DNA from: Amycolatopsis sp. WAC 01376
GTDB taxonomy: Bacteria > Actinomycetota > Actinomycetes > Mycobacteriales > Pseudonocardiaceae
Assembly: GCF_003947415.1 (NCBI RefSeq)
Contig: NZ_QHKL01000009.1
Location: forward strand, 62,001-126,000
Direction of reading: 5' to 3'
Length of the DNA: 64,000 nt
The notes under the pieces are model-generated. The model did no database searches. It was not told the origin of the DNA and saw only the letters and a list, made by a program, of their open reading frames with translations. Below are positions 15,094 through 23,834 of this stretch, one piece after another. How positions within the stretch are numbered: the stretch's first letter is position 1; the number at the start of each line of letters is the position of its first letter. A program made the position numbers and the translations under genes.

Positions 15094-16847
15094 CAGTACT
15101 TCCGCTCCATCGGTTCGTAGCGGGTGAAGGTCACCGGCTTGTAGTCCAGTCGGATGTCCGCGGTCAGCTCGGAACCCTGCTTGTAGGCCATGGTGTGCCG
15201 CATGAAGTTCGTGTCGTCACGGTTCGGGTAGTCCTCGCGGGCGTGTCCGCCGCGGGATTCCTTGCGCGCCAGGGCGCCGACGACCAGGACTTCGGCGAGT
15301 TCGAGCAGGAAGCCCAGCTCGACGGCCTCGAGGACGTCGGTGTTGTACCGCTTCCCCTTGTCCGACACGGTGATCCGGTTGTACCGCTCCTTCAGCGCCT
15401 GCACGTCGGTCAGCGCCTGCTTGAGCGTGTCCTCCGTGCGGTACACCGAGGCGTGCGAGTCCATCGTCCGCTGCAGCTCGGTGCGGATGTCGGCGACGCG
15501 CTCGTCACCGTGCTCCGACAGCAGCAGCGACAGCTGGTCCTCGACGACCTTTGTCGGGTTCTCCGGCAGCTCGATGTGCTCGTGCGCCAGCGCGTACTCG
15601 GCGGCGGCGATGCCGGCGCGACGGCCGAAGACGTTGATGTCCAGCAGCGAGTTGGTGCCCAGCCGGTTCGAGCCGTGCACGGAAACGCACGCGACCTCGC
15701 CCGCGGCGTACAGGCCGGGGATGACGTTCTCGTTGTCCCGCAACGCCTCGCCGTGGATGTTGGTCGGGATGCCGCCCATCACGTAGTGGCAGGTCGGGAA
15801 CACCGGCACCGGCTCGGTGACCGGGTCGACACCCAGGTACGTCCGCGAGAATTCCATGATGTCCGGGAGTTTCGCGTTCAGCGTCTCTTCCGGGATGTGC
15901 GTGACGTCGAGGACGACGTAGTCCTTGTTCGGCCCGCAGCCGCGGCCCTGCAGCACTTCCTGCACCATCGACCGGGCGACGATGTCACGCGGTGCGAGGT
16001 CCTTGATGGTGGGGGCGTAGCGCTCCATGAACCGCTCGCCGTCGGCGTTGCGGAGGATGCCGCCCTCACCGCGCACGGCCTCGGAGATGAGGATGCCGAG
16101 CCCGGCGAGACCTGTCGGGTGGAACTGGAAGAACTCCATGTCCTCCAGCGGCAGGCCCTTGCGGAAGATGATGCCGAGGCCGTCACCGGTGAGGGTGTGC
16201 GCGTTCGACGTCGTCTTGAAGATCTTGCCCGCGCCGCCGGTGGCGAACACGATCGACTTCGCCTGGAAGACGTGCAGCTCGCCGGTCGCCAGCTCGTAGG
16301 CGACGACGCCGGAAGCGGCCGGGTTGCCGTCCTCGTCCGGCGTCAGCACCAGGTCGAGCACGTAGAACTCGTTGAAGAACTCGGTGCCGTGCTTGACGCA
16401 GTTTTGGTACAGCGTCTGCAGGATCATGTGCCCGGTGCGGTCCGCGGCGTAGCAGGCGCGGCGCACCGCGGCCTTGCCGTGGTCACGGGTGTGCCCGCCG
16501 AAGCGGCGCTGGTCGATCTTGCCTTCGGGCGTCCGGTTGAACGGCAGGCCCATCTTCTCGAGGTCGAGGACCGCGTCGATGGCTTCCTTCGCCATGATCT
16601 CGGCGGCGTCCTGGTCGACCAGGTAGTCGCCACCCTTGATCGTGTCGAAGGTGTGCCACTCCCAGTTGTCCTCTTCGACGTTCGCCAGCGCGGCGCACAT
16701 GCCACCCTGGGCGGCGCCGGTGTGCGAACGCGTCGGGTAGAGCTTGGTGAGGACCGCGGTGCGGGCACGCTGGCCGGATTCGATGGCCGCGCGCATGCCG
16801 GCGCCACCGGCGCCGACGATCACCACGTCGTACTTGTGGAACTGCAT
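15093..16847 (-). CDS. sdhA: Succinate dehydrogenase flavoprotein subunit
   Basis: A 584-residue FAD-containing catalytic subunit that oxidises succinate to fumarate. The N-terminal dinucleotide motif is VVIVGAGGAGMRAA. The covalent FAD histidine sits in SHTGAAQGGMCAAL. HPTGL and the RLGTNSLLDINVFGRRAG region complete the active site and FAD fold. Length is that of the E. coli-type enzyme. It lies 28 bases after sdhD and overlaps sdhB by one base. As in other actinomycetes, a second complex II may be encoded elsewhere; this one, with separate SdhC and SdhD, is the classical aerobic form. Confidence 0.98.
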   Translation of the reverse strand: MQFHKYDVVIVGAGGAGMRAAIESGQRARTAVLTKLYPTRSHTGAAQGGMCAALANVEEDNWEWHTFDTIKGGDYLVDQDAAEIMAKEAIDAVLDLEKMGLPFNRTPEGKIDQRRFGGHTRDHGKAAVRRACYAADRTGHMILQTLYQNCVKHGTEFFNEFYVLDLVLTPDEDGNPAASGVVAYELATGELHVFQAKSIVFATGGAGKIFKTTSNAHTLTGDGLGIIFRKGLPLEDMEFFQFHPTGLAGLGILISEAVRGEGGILRNADGERFMERYAPTIKDLAPRDIVARSMVQEVLQGRGCGPNKDYVVLDVTHIPEETLNAKLPDIMEFSRTYLGVDPVTEPVPVFPTCHYVMGGIPTNIHGEALRDNENVIPGLYAAGEVACVSVHGSNRLGTNSLLDINVFGRRAGIAAAEYALAHEHIELPENPTKVVEDQLSLLLSEHGDERVADIRTELQRTMDSHASVYRTEDTLKQALTDVQALKERYNRITVSDKGKRYNTDVLEAVELGFLLELAEVLVVGALARKESRGGHAREDYPNRDDTNFMRHTMAYKQGSELTADIRLDYKPVTFTRYEPMERKY

Positions 16848-16875
16848 GAGGACTCCGCTTACCTGTGGTGGGGCG

Positions 16876-17295
16876 TCAGTTGGCCGAGATGCCGGGATCG
16901 AAGGTGAAGATCACCATCGTGCCGACGGCGAGGATCAGCACCATCGAGACGTAGAGCACGATCTTCAGCCAGAACCGGGTGCTGTCCTTGCGGGCGTAGT
17001 CGTCGATGATCGTGCGCAGCCCGTTGCCGCCGTGGATCTCGGCGAGCCACAGCATCGACAGGTCCCAGAACTGCCAGAACGGCGAGGCCCAGCGGCCGGC
17101 GACGAAACCCCAGTTGATGCGGTGCACGCCGCCGTCGAGGATGTTCATGATGAACAGGTGGCCGAGCACCAGCACGACCAGGGCGAGGCCCGAGATGCGC
17201 ATGAACAGCCAGCTGTAGAGCTCGAAGTTGCTGCGGCGGGCAGCGGGGCGCTTCGGCGATCGCGGCTTGTCGAGTGCGAGAACTTCGGATGCCAT
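16876..17295 (-). CDS. sdhD: Succinate dehydrogenase membrane anchor, SdhD
   Basis: A 139-residue anchor protein that with SdhC forms the quinone and haem b site of complex II. Three membrane helices are visible: about 33-53 (ISGLALVVLVLGHLFIMNIL), 74-92 and 110-133. His46 in VLGHLF is a candidate haem ligand. The region FWQFWDLSMLWLAEIHGGNGLR is typical of the family. ATG 17295 is chosen because it follows the sdhC stop by 2 bases and starts the aligned protein; the reading frame extends much further upstream across sdhC antisense-free sequence without meaning. Confidence 0.93.
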   Translation of the reverse strand: MASEVLALDKPRSPKRPAARRSNFELYSWLFMRISGLALVVLVLGHLFIMNILDGGVHRINWGFVAGRWASPFWQFWDLSMLWLAEIHGGNGLRTIIDDYARKDSTRFWLKIVLYVSMVLILAVGTMVIFTFDPGISAN

Positions 17296-17297
17296 GG

Positions 17298-17741
17298 TCA
17301 GTGCCCCCCGAACATAACTTCGACGGTGCGCTTCATCATGAAGAAGGCACCGGGAATCATCACCACGACCCAGATGGCCAGGATGGTCCAGAGCATCGGC
17401 TTCTGGAACTTCGGTCCCTTCTCCCAGAAGTCGACCAGCATGACCCGGATGCCGTTGAGCGCGTGGAACAGGACCGCGCCGACGAGGCCGACCTCGAGGA
17501 GGTTGACCAGCGGGGTCTTGTAGGTCTCGATGACTTCGTTGTACGTGTCGGGCGACACGCGCACGAGCGCGGTGTCGAGCACGTGCACGAAGAGGAAGAA
17601 GAATGTCAGCACGCCGGTGATGCGGTGCAGCACCCAGGACCACATACCGGGGTCGCCCCGGTAGAAGGTCCCTTGCCGGCGTGAGGCACCCGCCCGATCG
17701 CTCGCTGCCGCCTCGGTGGCGGTGCTAGCCGTGGTGGACAT
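17298..17741 (-). CDS. sdhC: Succinate dehydrogenase cytochrome b556 subunit, SdhC
   Basis: A 147-residue first gene of the operon. The charged N-terminus is followed by RGDPGMWSWVLHRITGVLTF, the Ser/Arg quinone-site region, and three membrane helices. His in FLFVHVLDTAL and FHALNGIRVML are the conserved haem-proximal positions. ATG 17741 has GGAGG upstream (17752-17756); an in-frame ATG at 17855 would add 38 low-complexity residues and is unlikely. The shared upstream gap with the divergent lipoprotein gene is 534 bases. Confidence 0.93.
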   Translation of the reverse strand: MSTTASTATEAAASDRAGASRRQGTFYRGDPGMWSWVLHRITGVLTFFFLFVHVLDTALVRVSPDTYNEVIETYKTPLVNLLEVGLVGAVLFHALNGIRVMLVDFWEKGPKFQKPMLWTILAIWVVVMIPGAFFMMKRTVEVMFGGH

Positions 17742-18275
17742 CGGTGAACGGCCTCCAACGTCATGGCTTGGGCCCGCTGACCGCTGGTTTCCGCGCCTGC
17801 CGCCGGGACGTCCACCTGGGGACGGCTCCGGCGACGGTGCCGAGATCATGGTCATCGAGCGTGGATGAAAAGGATGCTAGACCCGCACCTCACGGTGGGC
17901 TCACCTCCGGGTTCCTCTGTGTGATGGACCAGACATCGAGGCCCCTGCCCGATCGGGTGACGCGGGCCGGTAACTCACCGGTTCGTCCACTGTGGACGGG
18001 AGGGGGTGTCGCGGGGCGCTCTGAACGGTGCGTGACGATCTTGGGTCGTTCTCGCGGCCAGTGGGCCGGGTGCTGCCTGCGATTACTCCGTTGTGGTCAC
18101 CGTGCGTACTCCGTTCGTCGCGCGTACGACTCATGAGTAAACGTTTGTGTTACGTAGCGTGCCTTTCCTATGGCGGCTAAGCAGCCGTTAGGTACCGTCT
18201 CTCGGTCGAACCCGGCACTGTCGCCGGGTCGTTTCTTCGGACCATCCGCTGGATCAGCGGGGAGGGAGACACACG
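17742..18275. other. 534-base divergent control region between sdhC and the BMP lipoprotein gene
   Basis: No gene is credible here. Near the lipoprotein side, CCCGGC (18211-18216) and GCCGGG (18223-18228) form a tight hairpin followed by TCGTTTCTTC, a possible attenuator or leader terminator 48 bases before the start. GGAGGG at 18260-18265 is the ribosome-binding site. I saw no recognisable riboswitch. Confidence 0.5.
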
Positions 18276-19421
18276 TTGCGTCGCATGCGTGGAACCGCGC
18301 TGGCCGCCGCCGCCATGGCCGGTGCTCTGGTACTGGCCGGATGCGCGAAGGATTCAGGTGCGGGGAACAACAACAACGCGGGCTCTGGGGATCAGTCCGC
18401 CAGCTGCGTGACGGCGCCGAAGCCGCCCGCCGCGGCGGCCGCCTCGACCAGCACCAGCCAGTCCAGTGAGAAGGTCGACGGCAGCAAGCTGAAGGTCGCG
18501 CTGGCCTTCGACGTCGGCGGTCGTGGCGACGCGTCCTTCAACGACTCCGCCGCCGCCGGTACGGACAAGGCGAAGGCCGAACTCGGCGTCACCACGGTCA
18601 CCGAGAGCACCGCCGCGGCGACCGAAGACGAGGCCGCCAAGTCGCAGCGTCTCGACCAGCTCGCTTCGCAGGGCTTCAGCCCGATCATCGCGGTCGGCTT
18701 CGCCTACGCCAACGCTGTCAAGGCTGTCGCGCCGAAGTACCCGAACACGAAGTTCGCGATCGTCGACGAGTCCGTCGAGGCTCCGAACGTCACCTCGCTC
18801 GTCTTCGCCGAGGAGCAGGGCTCGTTCCTGGCCGGTGTCGCCGCCGCCTACAAGTCGAAGAAGTGCCACGTCGGCTTCGTCGGTGGCGTGAACACGCCGC
18901 TGATCCAGAAGTTCGAGGCCGGCTTCCTCCAGGGTGTGAAGGCCGCTTCGTCCAAGGCCAAGATCGAGGACGAGTACCTCACCCCGGCCGGTGACTTCTC
19001 CGGGTTCCAGGACCCGGCGAAGGGCAACGTGAAGGCCGCCGCGCAGATCGCCAAGGGCGCGGATGTGCTCTACCACGCCGCCGGTGCCTCCGGTAAGGGC
19101 GTTTTCGAGGCCGCGAAGTCGAACAACGCGCTCGCCATCGGCGTCGACTCCGACCAGTACAACCAGAAGACGGTCGAGGCGTCGAAGGACGTCATCATCA
19201 CCTCGATGCTCAAGCGCGTCGACGTGGCGGTGTTCGACTACCTGCGCGCGCTCGCGAAGGGCGACCTGACGTCGCTGCCGAAGCGGTTCGACCTCAAGGT
19301 CGACGGCATCGGCTACGCCACCTCCGGTGGCAAGGTCGACGACATCAAGGACGTCCTCGAGGGCTACAAGGCGCAGATCGTCTCCGGGGCGATCACCGTC
19401 TCGGACAAGCCGCAGAAGTAA
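18276..19421 (+). CDS. BMP-family nucleoside-binding lipoprotein
   Basis: A 381-residue solute-binding lipoprotein of the BMP/Med family, which captures nucleosides for ABC import. The signal peptide ends in the lipobox VLAGC, with the acylated Cys at about residue 22, so the protein is tethered to the outer face of the membrane. After a Ser/Thr/Ala linker come the family motifs KVALAFDVGGRGDASFNDSA, GFAYANAVKAVA and FVGGVNTPLIQKFEAGFLQG. TTG 18276 is preferred over ATG 18285 because GGAGGG is 10 bases from the TTG. It heads the transport and salvage run that continues to deoA. Confidence 0.92.
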   Translation: MRRMRGTALAAAAMAGALVLAGCAKDSGAGNNNNAGSGDQSASCVTAPKPPAAAAASTSTSQSSEKVDGSKLKVALAFDVGGRGDASFNDSAAAGTDKAKAELGVTTVTESTAAATEDEAAKSQRLDQLASQGFSPIIAVGFAYANAVKAVAPKYPNTKFAIVDESVEAPNVTSLVFAEEQGSFLAGVAAAYKSKKCHVGFVGGVNTPLIQKFEAGFLQGVKAASSKAKIEDEYLTPAGDFSGFQDPAKGNVKAAAQIAKGADVLYHAAGASGKGVFEAAKSNNALAIGVDSDQYNQKTVEASKDVIITSMLKRVDVAVFDYLRALAKGDLTSLPKRFDLKVDGIGYATSGGKVDDIKDVLEGYKAQIVSGAITVSDKPQK

Positions 19422-19500
19422 GCTCCACCAGGCAGCGGGGCTCGGGAGGGTGACCCCTTCCGAGCCCCAACCTGTTTACCCAGAACTGGATGGCTTTTCC

Positions 19501-21078
19501 ATGAGCGCTCCCCAGGCCGAGGTCACCGACGCCCCCGACCGGGGTGAACCGGCCGTGCAGCTGACCGGGATCACGAAGCGGTTCCCCGGTGTCGTTGCCA
19601 ACTCCGACGTCAACCTCACCGTCACCAAGGGCGAGGTGCACGCTGTCTGCGGCGAGAACGGCGCGGGCAAATCGACCCTGATGAAGATCCTCTACGGCAT
19701 GCAGCAGCCGGACGAGGGCGACATCGCGATCAACGGCGAACCGGTGCGGCTGCGCAACCCGCAGGACGCCATCAAGGCCGGGATCGGGATGGTCCACCAG
19801 CACTTCATGCTGGCCGACAACCTGACCGTGGGGGAGAACGTCTTCCTCGGCGCGGAGAACCTGCACGGCATCGGCCGCGCGGCCAGGGCGAAACTGGCGG
19901 AGCTGGCCGAACGGGTCGGCCTGCACGCCCGGCCGGACGCGCTGCTCGAAGAACTCGGCGTCGCCGACCGCCAGCGCGTGGAGATCGTGAAGGTGCTCTA
20001 CCGCGGCGCCCGGATCATCATCCTCGACGAGCCCACCGCGGTGCTCGTGCCGCAGGAGGTCGACGCGCTGTTCGAGACCGTCCGCGCGATGAAGGAGGAC
20101 GGCTTCACCTTCCTCTTCATCTCGCACAAGCTTGACGAGGTGCGCGCGATCGCCGACACGGTCACCGTGATCCGCCGCGGCACCACCGTCGGCACGGCCG
20201 ATCCGAAGACGATCACCTCACGTCAGCTGGCCGAGATGATGGTCGGCTCAGAGCTCCCCAGCCCGGAGACCCGTGAGTCCACCGTGACCGATCGGCCCGT
20301 CCTCCGCCTGGACGACGTCTGCTTGAGCGTCGAGGGTTCCGAGCGGAACGTTCTCGACCACATCTCCTTCACGGTGCACGCGGGCGAGGTGCTCGGGATC
20401 GCCGGCGTCGAGGGCAACGGCCAGACCGAACTCGTCGAGACGATCATGGGCATGCGCAAGGGCGGCGGCCGGATCGAACTGACCGAGGTCGACGGCCAGG
20501 TCGTCGAACTGCACAAACTGGGGACGCTCGCCCGCCGCGAGGCCGGGATCGGCTACATCGCCGAAGACCGTACGCGGCACAGCCTCCTGCTCACGCAACC
20601 CTTGTGGGTCAACCGGATCCTCGGCTACCAGACCCGCGAGCCGGTCGCGAAAGGACAGTTGCTCGACATCGCCGGCGCGCGTGAGGACACCCGCCGCATC
20701 GTCGAGCAGTACGACGTCCGCACGCCGGGCATCGACGTCCCGGCCGCCGCGCTTTCCGGTGGTAACCAGCAGAAGCTGATCGTCGGGCGTGAGCTTTCCG
20801 GCGATCCGGTGCTGCTGATCGCGTCGCATCCGACGCGTGGTGTCGACGTCGGCGCGCAGGCGCTGATCTGGGAGCAGATCCGCCAGGCCCGTGCGGCCGG
20901 GCTCGCCGTGCTCCTGGTTTCGGCCGACCTCGACGAGCTGATCGGGCTTTCCGACACCATTCAGGTCATGCTGCGCGGACGACTGGTCGGCGAGGCCGAC
21001 CCCGCGACCGTGACCCCGCAGCAACTGGGCTCCGCGATGACGGGTGCCTCCGAAGACTCCGAAGAGGGTGCATCGTGA
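19501..21078 (+). CDS. Nucleoside ABC transporter, two-domain ATPase
   Basis: A 525-residue ATPase with two fused ABC domains, of the type seen in ribose and nucleoside (BMP-linked) importers. Domain 1 has Walker A GENGAGKST at 51-59 and a degenerate signature (GVADRQRVEI). Domain 2 has a poor Walker A (GVEGNGQTEL, near 302) but an intact LSGGNQQKL signature near 418. This division of one competent and one degenerate site is usual for the family. ATG 19501 is the start because the family N-terminus begins there; the frame upstream overlaps the lipoprotein gene. The stop overlaps the next permease start (GTGA). Confidence 0.94.
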   Translation: MSAPQAEVTDAPDRGEPAVQLTGITKRFPGVVANSDVNLTVTKGEVHAVCGENGAGKSTLMKILYGMQQPDEGDIAINGEPVRLRNPQDAIKAGIGMVHQHFMLADNLTVGENVFLGAENLHGIGRAARAKLAELAERVGLHARPDALLEELGVADRQRVEIVKVLYRGARIIILDEPTAVLVPQEVDALFETVRAMKEDGFTFLFISHKLDEVRAIADTVTVIRRGTTVGTADPKTITSRQLAEMMVGSELPSPETRESTVTDRPVLRLDDVCLSVEGSERNVLDHISFTVHAGEVLGIAGVEGNGQTELVETIMGMRKGGGRIELTEVDGQVVELHKLGTLARREAGIGYIAEDRTRHSLLLTQPLWVNRILGYQTREPVAKGQLLDIAGAREDTRRIVEQYDVRTPGIDVPAAALSGGNQQKLIVGRELSGDPVLLIASHPTRGVDVGAQALIWEQIRQARAAGLAVLLVSADLDELIGLSDTIQVMLRGRLVGEADPATVTPQQLGSAMTGASEDSEEGAS

Positions 21079-22172
21079 GTTCCTGGCGTACGAGGCTGCT
21101 GCCGCCTCTGCTCGCGATCGTGTTCGCCGTCATCCTGACGGCCATCGCGCTGATCATCTCGGGCGCCGACCCACTCCAGGCCTACGGCACGATGATCGGC
21201 CAGCTCTTCAAGGGCTCGACCGCCGTCGACACGGTGAACCTCGCGACGGTCTACTACCTGTCCGGGCTCGCGGTGGCCATCGGCTTCCAGATGAACCTCT
21301 TCAACATCGGTGTCGAGGGCCAGTACCGGTTCGCCGCCATCGTCACCGCCATCATCGGCGGGGCACTGCAGCTGCCGCCGGTGATCCACGTGCTGGCGAT
21401 CCTGGTCGTCGCGGTGGCCAGCGGCATGCTGTACGCGGCCATCCCGGCCGTGCTGAAGGTGACCCGAGGCGTTTCCGAGGTCATCTCGACGATCATGCTG
21501 AACGCGATCGTCGGCGGCATCGTGGCGTTCCTGGTCAACGCGGACCAGTTCGGCGTGCAGACCGGCAACAACATCGCCACCCGGCAGATCGACGGCACCG
21601 GCCGGATCCCGGGTATCCCGATCCTTTCCGGTGAGCTGTTCGGCTTCGTGTTCATCGCGGCGCTGATCGGCGCGGCCTACTGGTTCATGCTCAACCGGAC
21701 CCGGTTCGGGTTCGAGCTCAAGGCCTCCGGTGAGTCGACGACGGCGGCGGCCGCCGGTGGTGTCAACGCCAAGAAGATGACGCTGATCGCGATGCTGCTT
21801 TCCGGTGGCGTCGCCGGTCTGGTCGCGATGCCGGAACTGCTCGGCCGCGACTTCAGCTACGGCATCACCTCGACCCAGATGTACGGCTTCACCGGTATCG
21901 CGGTCGCTCTGCTCGGCCGCAACCACCCGGCGGGCATCGCGCTGGGCGCCCTGCTGTGGGCGTTCCTCGACCGGTCCGCGGTGTCGCTCGAACAGATCAA
22001 CGTGTCCAAAGAGATCGCCACGATCATGCAGGGCGTGATCGTGCTGTCGGTCGTCATCGCGTACGAGATCGTGCGCCGCGCGGACCTGGCCGCCGAACAG
22101 CGTCGCGTCGGTCGCGCGCTGGCGGGCAACGGCCGCAAGGGGTCGAGCGTTTCCGAGGGAGGTGCGGTGTGA
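21075..22172 (+). CDS. Nucleoside ABC transporter permease 1
   Basis: A 365-residue permease of the BPD_transp_2 family with about nine membrane helices. The segment GFQMNLFNIGVEGQYRFAAI near residues 70-90 and the motif GVSEVISTIMLNAIVGG near 135 are typical of BMP-linked permeases. GTG 21075 overlaps the ATPase stop by four bases and its own stop overlaps the next permease, so the proteins are translationally coupled. The positively charged C-terminus is cytoplasmic. Nucleoside specificity is inferred from the adjacent cdd, deoA and BMP genes. Confidence 0.92.
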   Translation: MSSWRTRLLPPLLAIVFAVILTAIALIISGADPLQAYGTMIGQLFKGSTAVDTVNLATVYYLSGLAVAIGFQMNLFNIGVEGQYRFAAIVTAIIGGALQLPPVIHVLAILVVAVASGMLYAAIPAVLKVTRGVSEVISTIMLNAIVGGIVAFLVNADQFGVQTGNNIATRQIDGTGRIPGIPILSGELFGFVFIAALIGAAYWFMLNRTRFGFELKASGESTTAAAAGGVNAKKMTLIAMLLSGGVAGLVAMPELLGRDFSYGITSTQMYGFTGIAVALLGRNHPAGIALGALLWAFLDRSAVSLEQINVSKEIATIMQGVIVLSVVIAYEIVRRADLAAEQRRVGRALAGNGRKGSSVSEGGAV

Positions 22173-23443
22173 CCACCGCGGACGTTCTGTCGCCCAACAC
22201 GGGCGGGACCACCATGCCGGTGAAGCCGCCGAAGCGCCGCGTTCCCGGCTGGCTCAAGGGCGCGATCTGGGGGCTGCTGGCCGTCGGCGTGCTCGCGATC
22301 GCGTCGTACGCCACCGGCGTCAACACGCTGACCTCGACCAACACCGCGCACACCGCGCTGAGGCTGGCGCTGCCGATCCTGCTCTGCGCGCTCGGCGGCC
22401 TCTGGGCCGAACGCGCGGGCGTGATCAACATCGGCCTCGAAGGCATGATGATCCTCGGCACTTGGGGTGCCGCCTGGGGCGCGTTCTACGGCGGTGTCTG
22501 GGCCGGATTGCTCGCGGCGGTGGTGTTCGGCGCGCTCGGCGGATTGCTGCACGCCGTCGCGACCGTGACCTTCAACGTCAACCACATCGTCTCCGGTGTG
22601 GCGATCAACCTGCTCGGCCTCGGGGTCGCGAAGTACCTGGCGAACCTGGTGTTCACCCCGCTTTCGGGGAACCCGCGCCAGTCGCCGCCGGTCCCGAAGT
22701 TCGACACCTATTCGGCGACGTTCCTCTCCGACTGGCTTTCGGATCTGGAGAAGATGCAGCGTGTCTTCATCTCCGACCTCGCCGGCATCCTCAACGGCCT
22801 GGTCACCGAGGTCGCGCCGCTGACGATGATCGCGATCGCGCTGGTCCCGATCAGCTACCTCGTGCTGTGGCGGACGCGATTCGGCCTGCGGCTGCGGTCC
22901 TGTGGCGAGAACCCGGTCGCGGCCGAGTCCCTCGGCGTGAAGGTCTACCTGCACAAGTACGTCGCCATGATCATCTCCGGCGGGCTCGCCGGAATGGGTG
23001 GCGCGTCGCTCGTGCTGCTCGCCGGCGGTGCGGACTACCTGGAGAACCAGACCAACAACCGCGGGTACATCGGCCTCGCGGCGATGATCTTCGGCAACTG
23101 GCGGCCGGGCGGCCTGCTCGGCGGCGCGGCGCTGTTCGGTTACGCGGACGGACTCCAGCTCGCCGGTGGCGGCACCGCGGTGCTCGCGCTGCTGTACGGC
23201 GCGGTGATCCTGCTGGCCGTGATCGTGGCGGTGCAGTTGTTCCGCCGCCAGTGGATCGCTTCCGCGCTCGGTGTCGTCGGCGCTGTCGCGCTGTACGCGA
23301 TCTACTGGACCAACGACGACCTGCCCAGCGACCTCATCCCGTACACCGCGCACTTCGTGACGCTGATCGTGCTGGCGGTGGCTTCGCAGCGGCTGCGGCC
23401 GCCCAAGGCGATCGGCGCCACCTATCGGCGAGGTGAGGACTGA
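22169..23443 (+). CDS. Nucleoside ABC transporter permease 2
   Basis: A 424-residue partner permease. Hydrophobic helices start at about residue 30 (GAIWGLLAVGVLAIASYATG). The conserved LCALGGLWAERAGVINIGLEGMMILGTW block is the equivalent of the NIGVEGQ motif in permease 1. GTG 22169 overlaps the previous stop (GTGA) and has GAGGGAGG upstream; ATG 22214 would remove 15 residues. Two non-identical permeases with one double ATPase and one lipoprotein make a complete importer. The cdd start is one base past the stop. Confidence 0.92.
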   Translation: MTTADVLSPNTGGTTMPVKPPKRRVPGWLKGAIWGLLAVGVLAIASYATGVNTLTSTNTAHTALRLALPILLCALGGLWAERAGVINIGLEGMMILGTWGAAWGAFYGGVWAGLLAAVVFGALGGLLHAVATVTFNVNHIVSGVAINLLGLGVAKYLANLVFTPLSGNPRQSPPVPKFDTYSATFLSDWLSDLEKMQRVFISDLAGILNGLVTEVAPLTMIAIALVPISYLVLWRTRFGLRLRSCGENPVAAESLGVKVYLHKYVAMIISGGLAGMGGASLVLLAGGADYLENQTNNRGYIGLAAMIFGNWRPGGLLGGAALFGYADGLQLAGGGTAVLALLYGAVILLAVIVAVQLFRRQWIASALGVVGAVALYAIYWTNDDLPSDLIPYTAHFVTLIVLAVASQRLRPPKAIGATYRRGED

Positions 23444-23444
23444 C

Positions 23445-23834
23445 ATGGCGGAGTACGACTGGGAAGCCTTGCGGGCGCAGGCCGTCGAGGCGGCGAAGTC
23501 GGCGTACGCGCCGTACTCGGGCCTGCATGTCGGCGTCGCGGGTGTGGTGGACGACGGCCGGATCGTCGTCGGCTGCAACGTCGAAAACGCTTCGTACGGC
23601 TTGGGAATGTGCGCGGAATGCACGATGGCGGGGCAGCTGCGGCTGACCGGCGGCGGCAAACTCGTCGCCGTCGCCTGCCGCAGCGGTGACGGTGACCTCC
23701 TGATGCCGTGCGGGCGCTGCCGTCAGATCCTGTTCGAGCACGGCGGCGCGGAGTGCCTTGTGGACACTCCGAGCGGCATCTTGCCGATGTCCGCGGTGCT
23801 GCCGGACGCGTTCGGACCGGACGACCTGCCATGA
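23445..23834 (+). CDS. cdd: Cytidine deaminase
   Basis: A 129-residue homotetrameric-type cytidine deaminase that converts cytidine and deoxycytidine to (deoxy)uridine. The catalytic motif is MCAECTM (Cys ligand, then the catalytic Glu) and the second zinc motif is PCGRCRQ. NVENASYGLG binds the ribose. ATG 23445 lies one base after the permease stop; GTG 23433 would add four residues and overlap. The stop overlaps deoA (ATGA). Position in the importer operon shows its role in handling imported pyrimidine nucleosides. Confidence 0.96.
   Translation: MAEYDWEALRAQAVEAAKSAYAPYSGLHVGVAGVVDDGRIVVGCNVENASYGLGMCAECTMAGQLRLTGGGKLVAVACRSGDGDLLMPCGRCRQILFEHGGAECLVDTPSGILPMSAVLPDAFGPDDLP

Noticed and set aside
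15195..16907. 570-codon open frame antisense to sdhA
   Set aside because: It is a shadow frame caused by high GC; sdhA is unmistakable on the other strand.
18150..18275. Purine riboswitch in the BMP lipoprotein leader
   Set aside because: Only a 6-bp hairpin with a short T-rich stretch is visible; I found no conserved aptamer elements.
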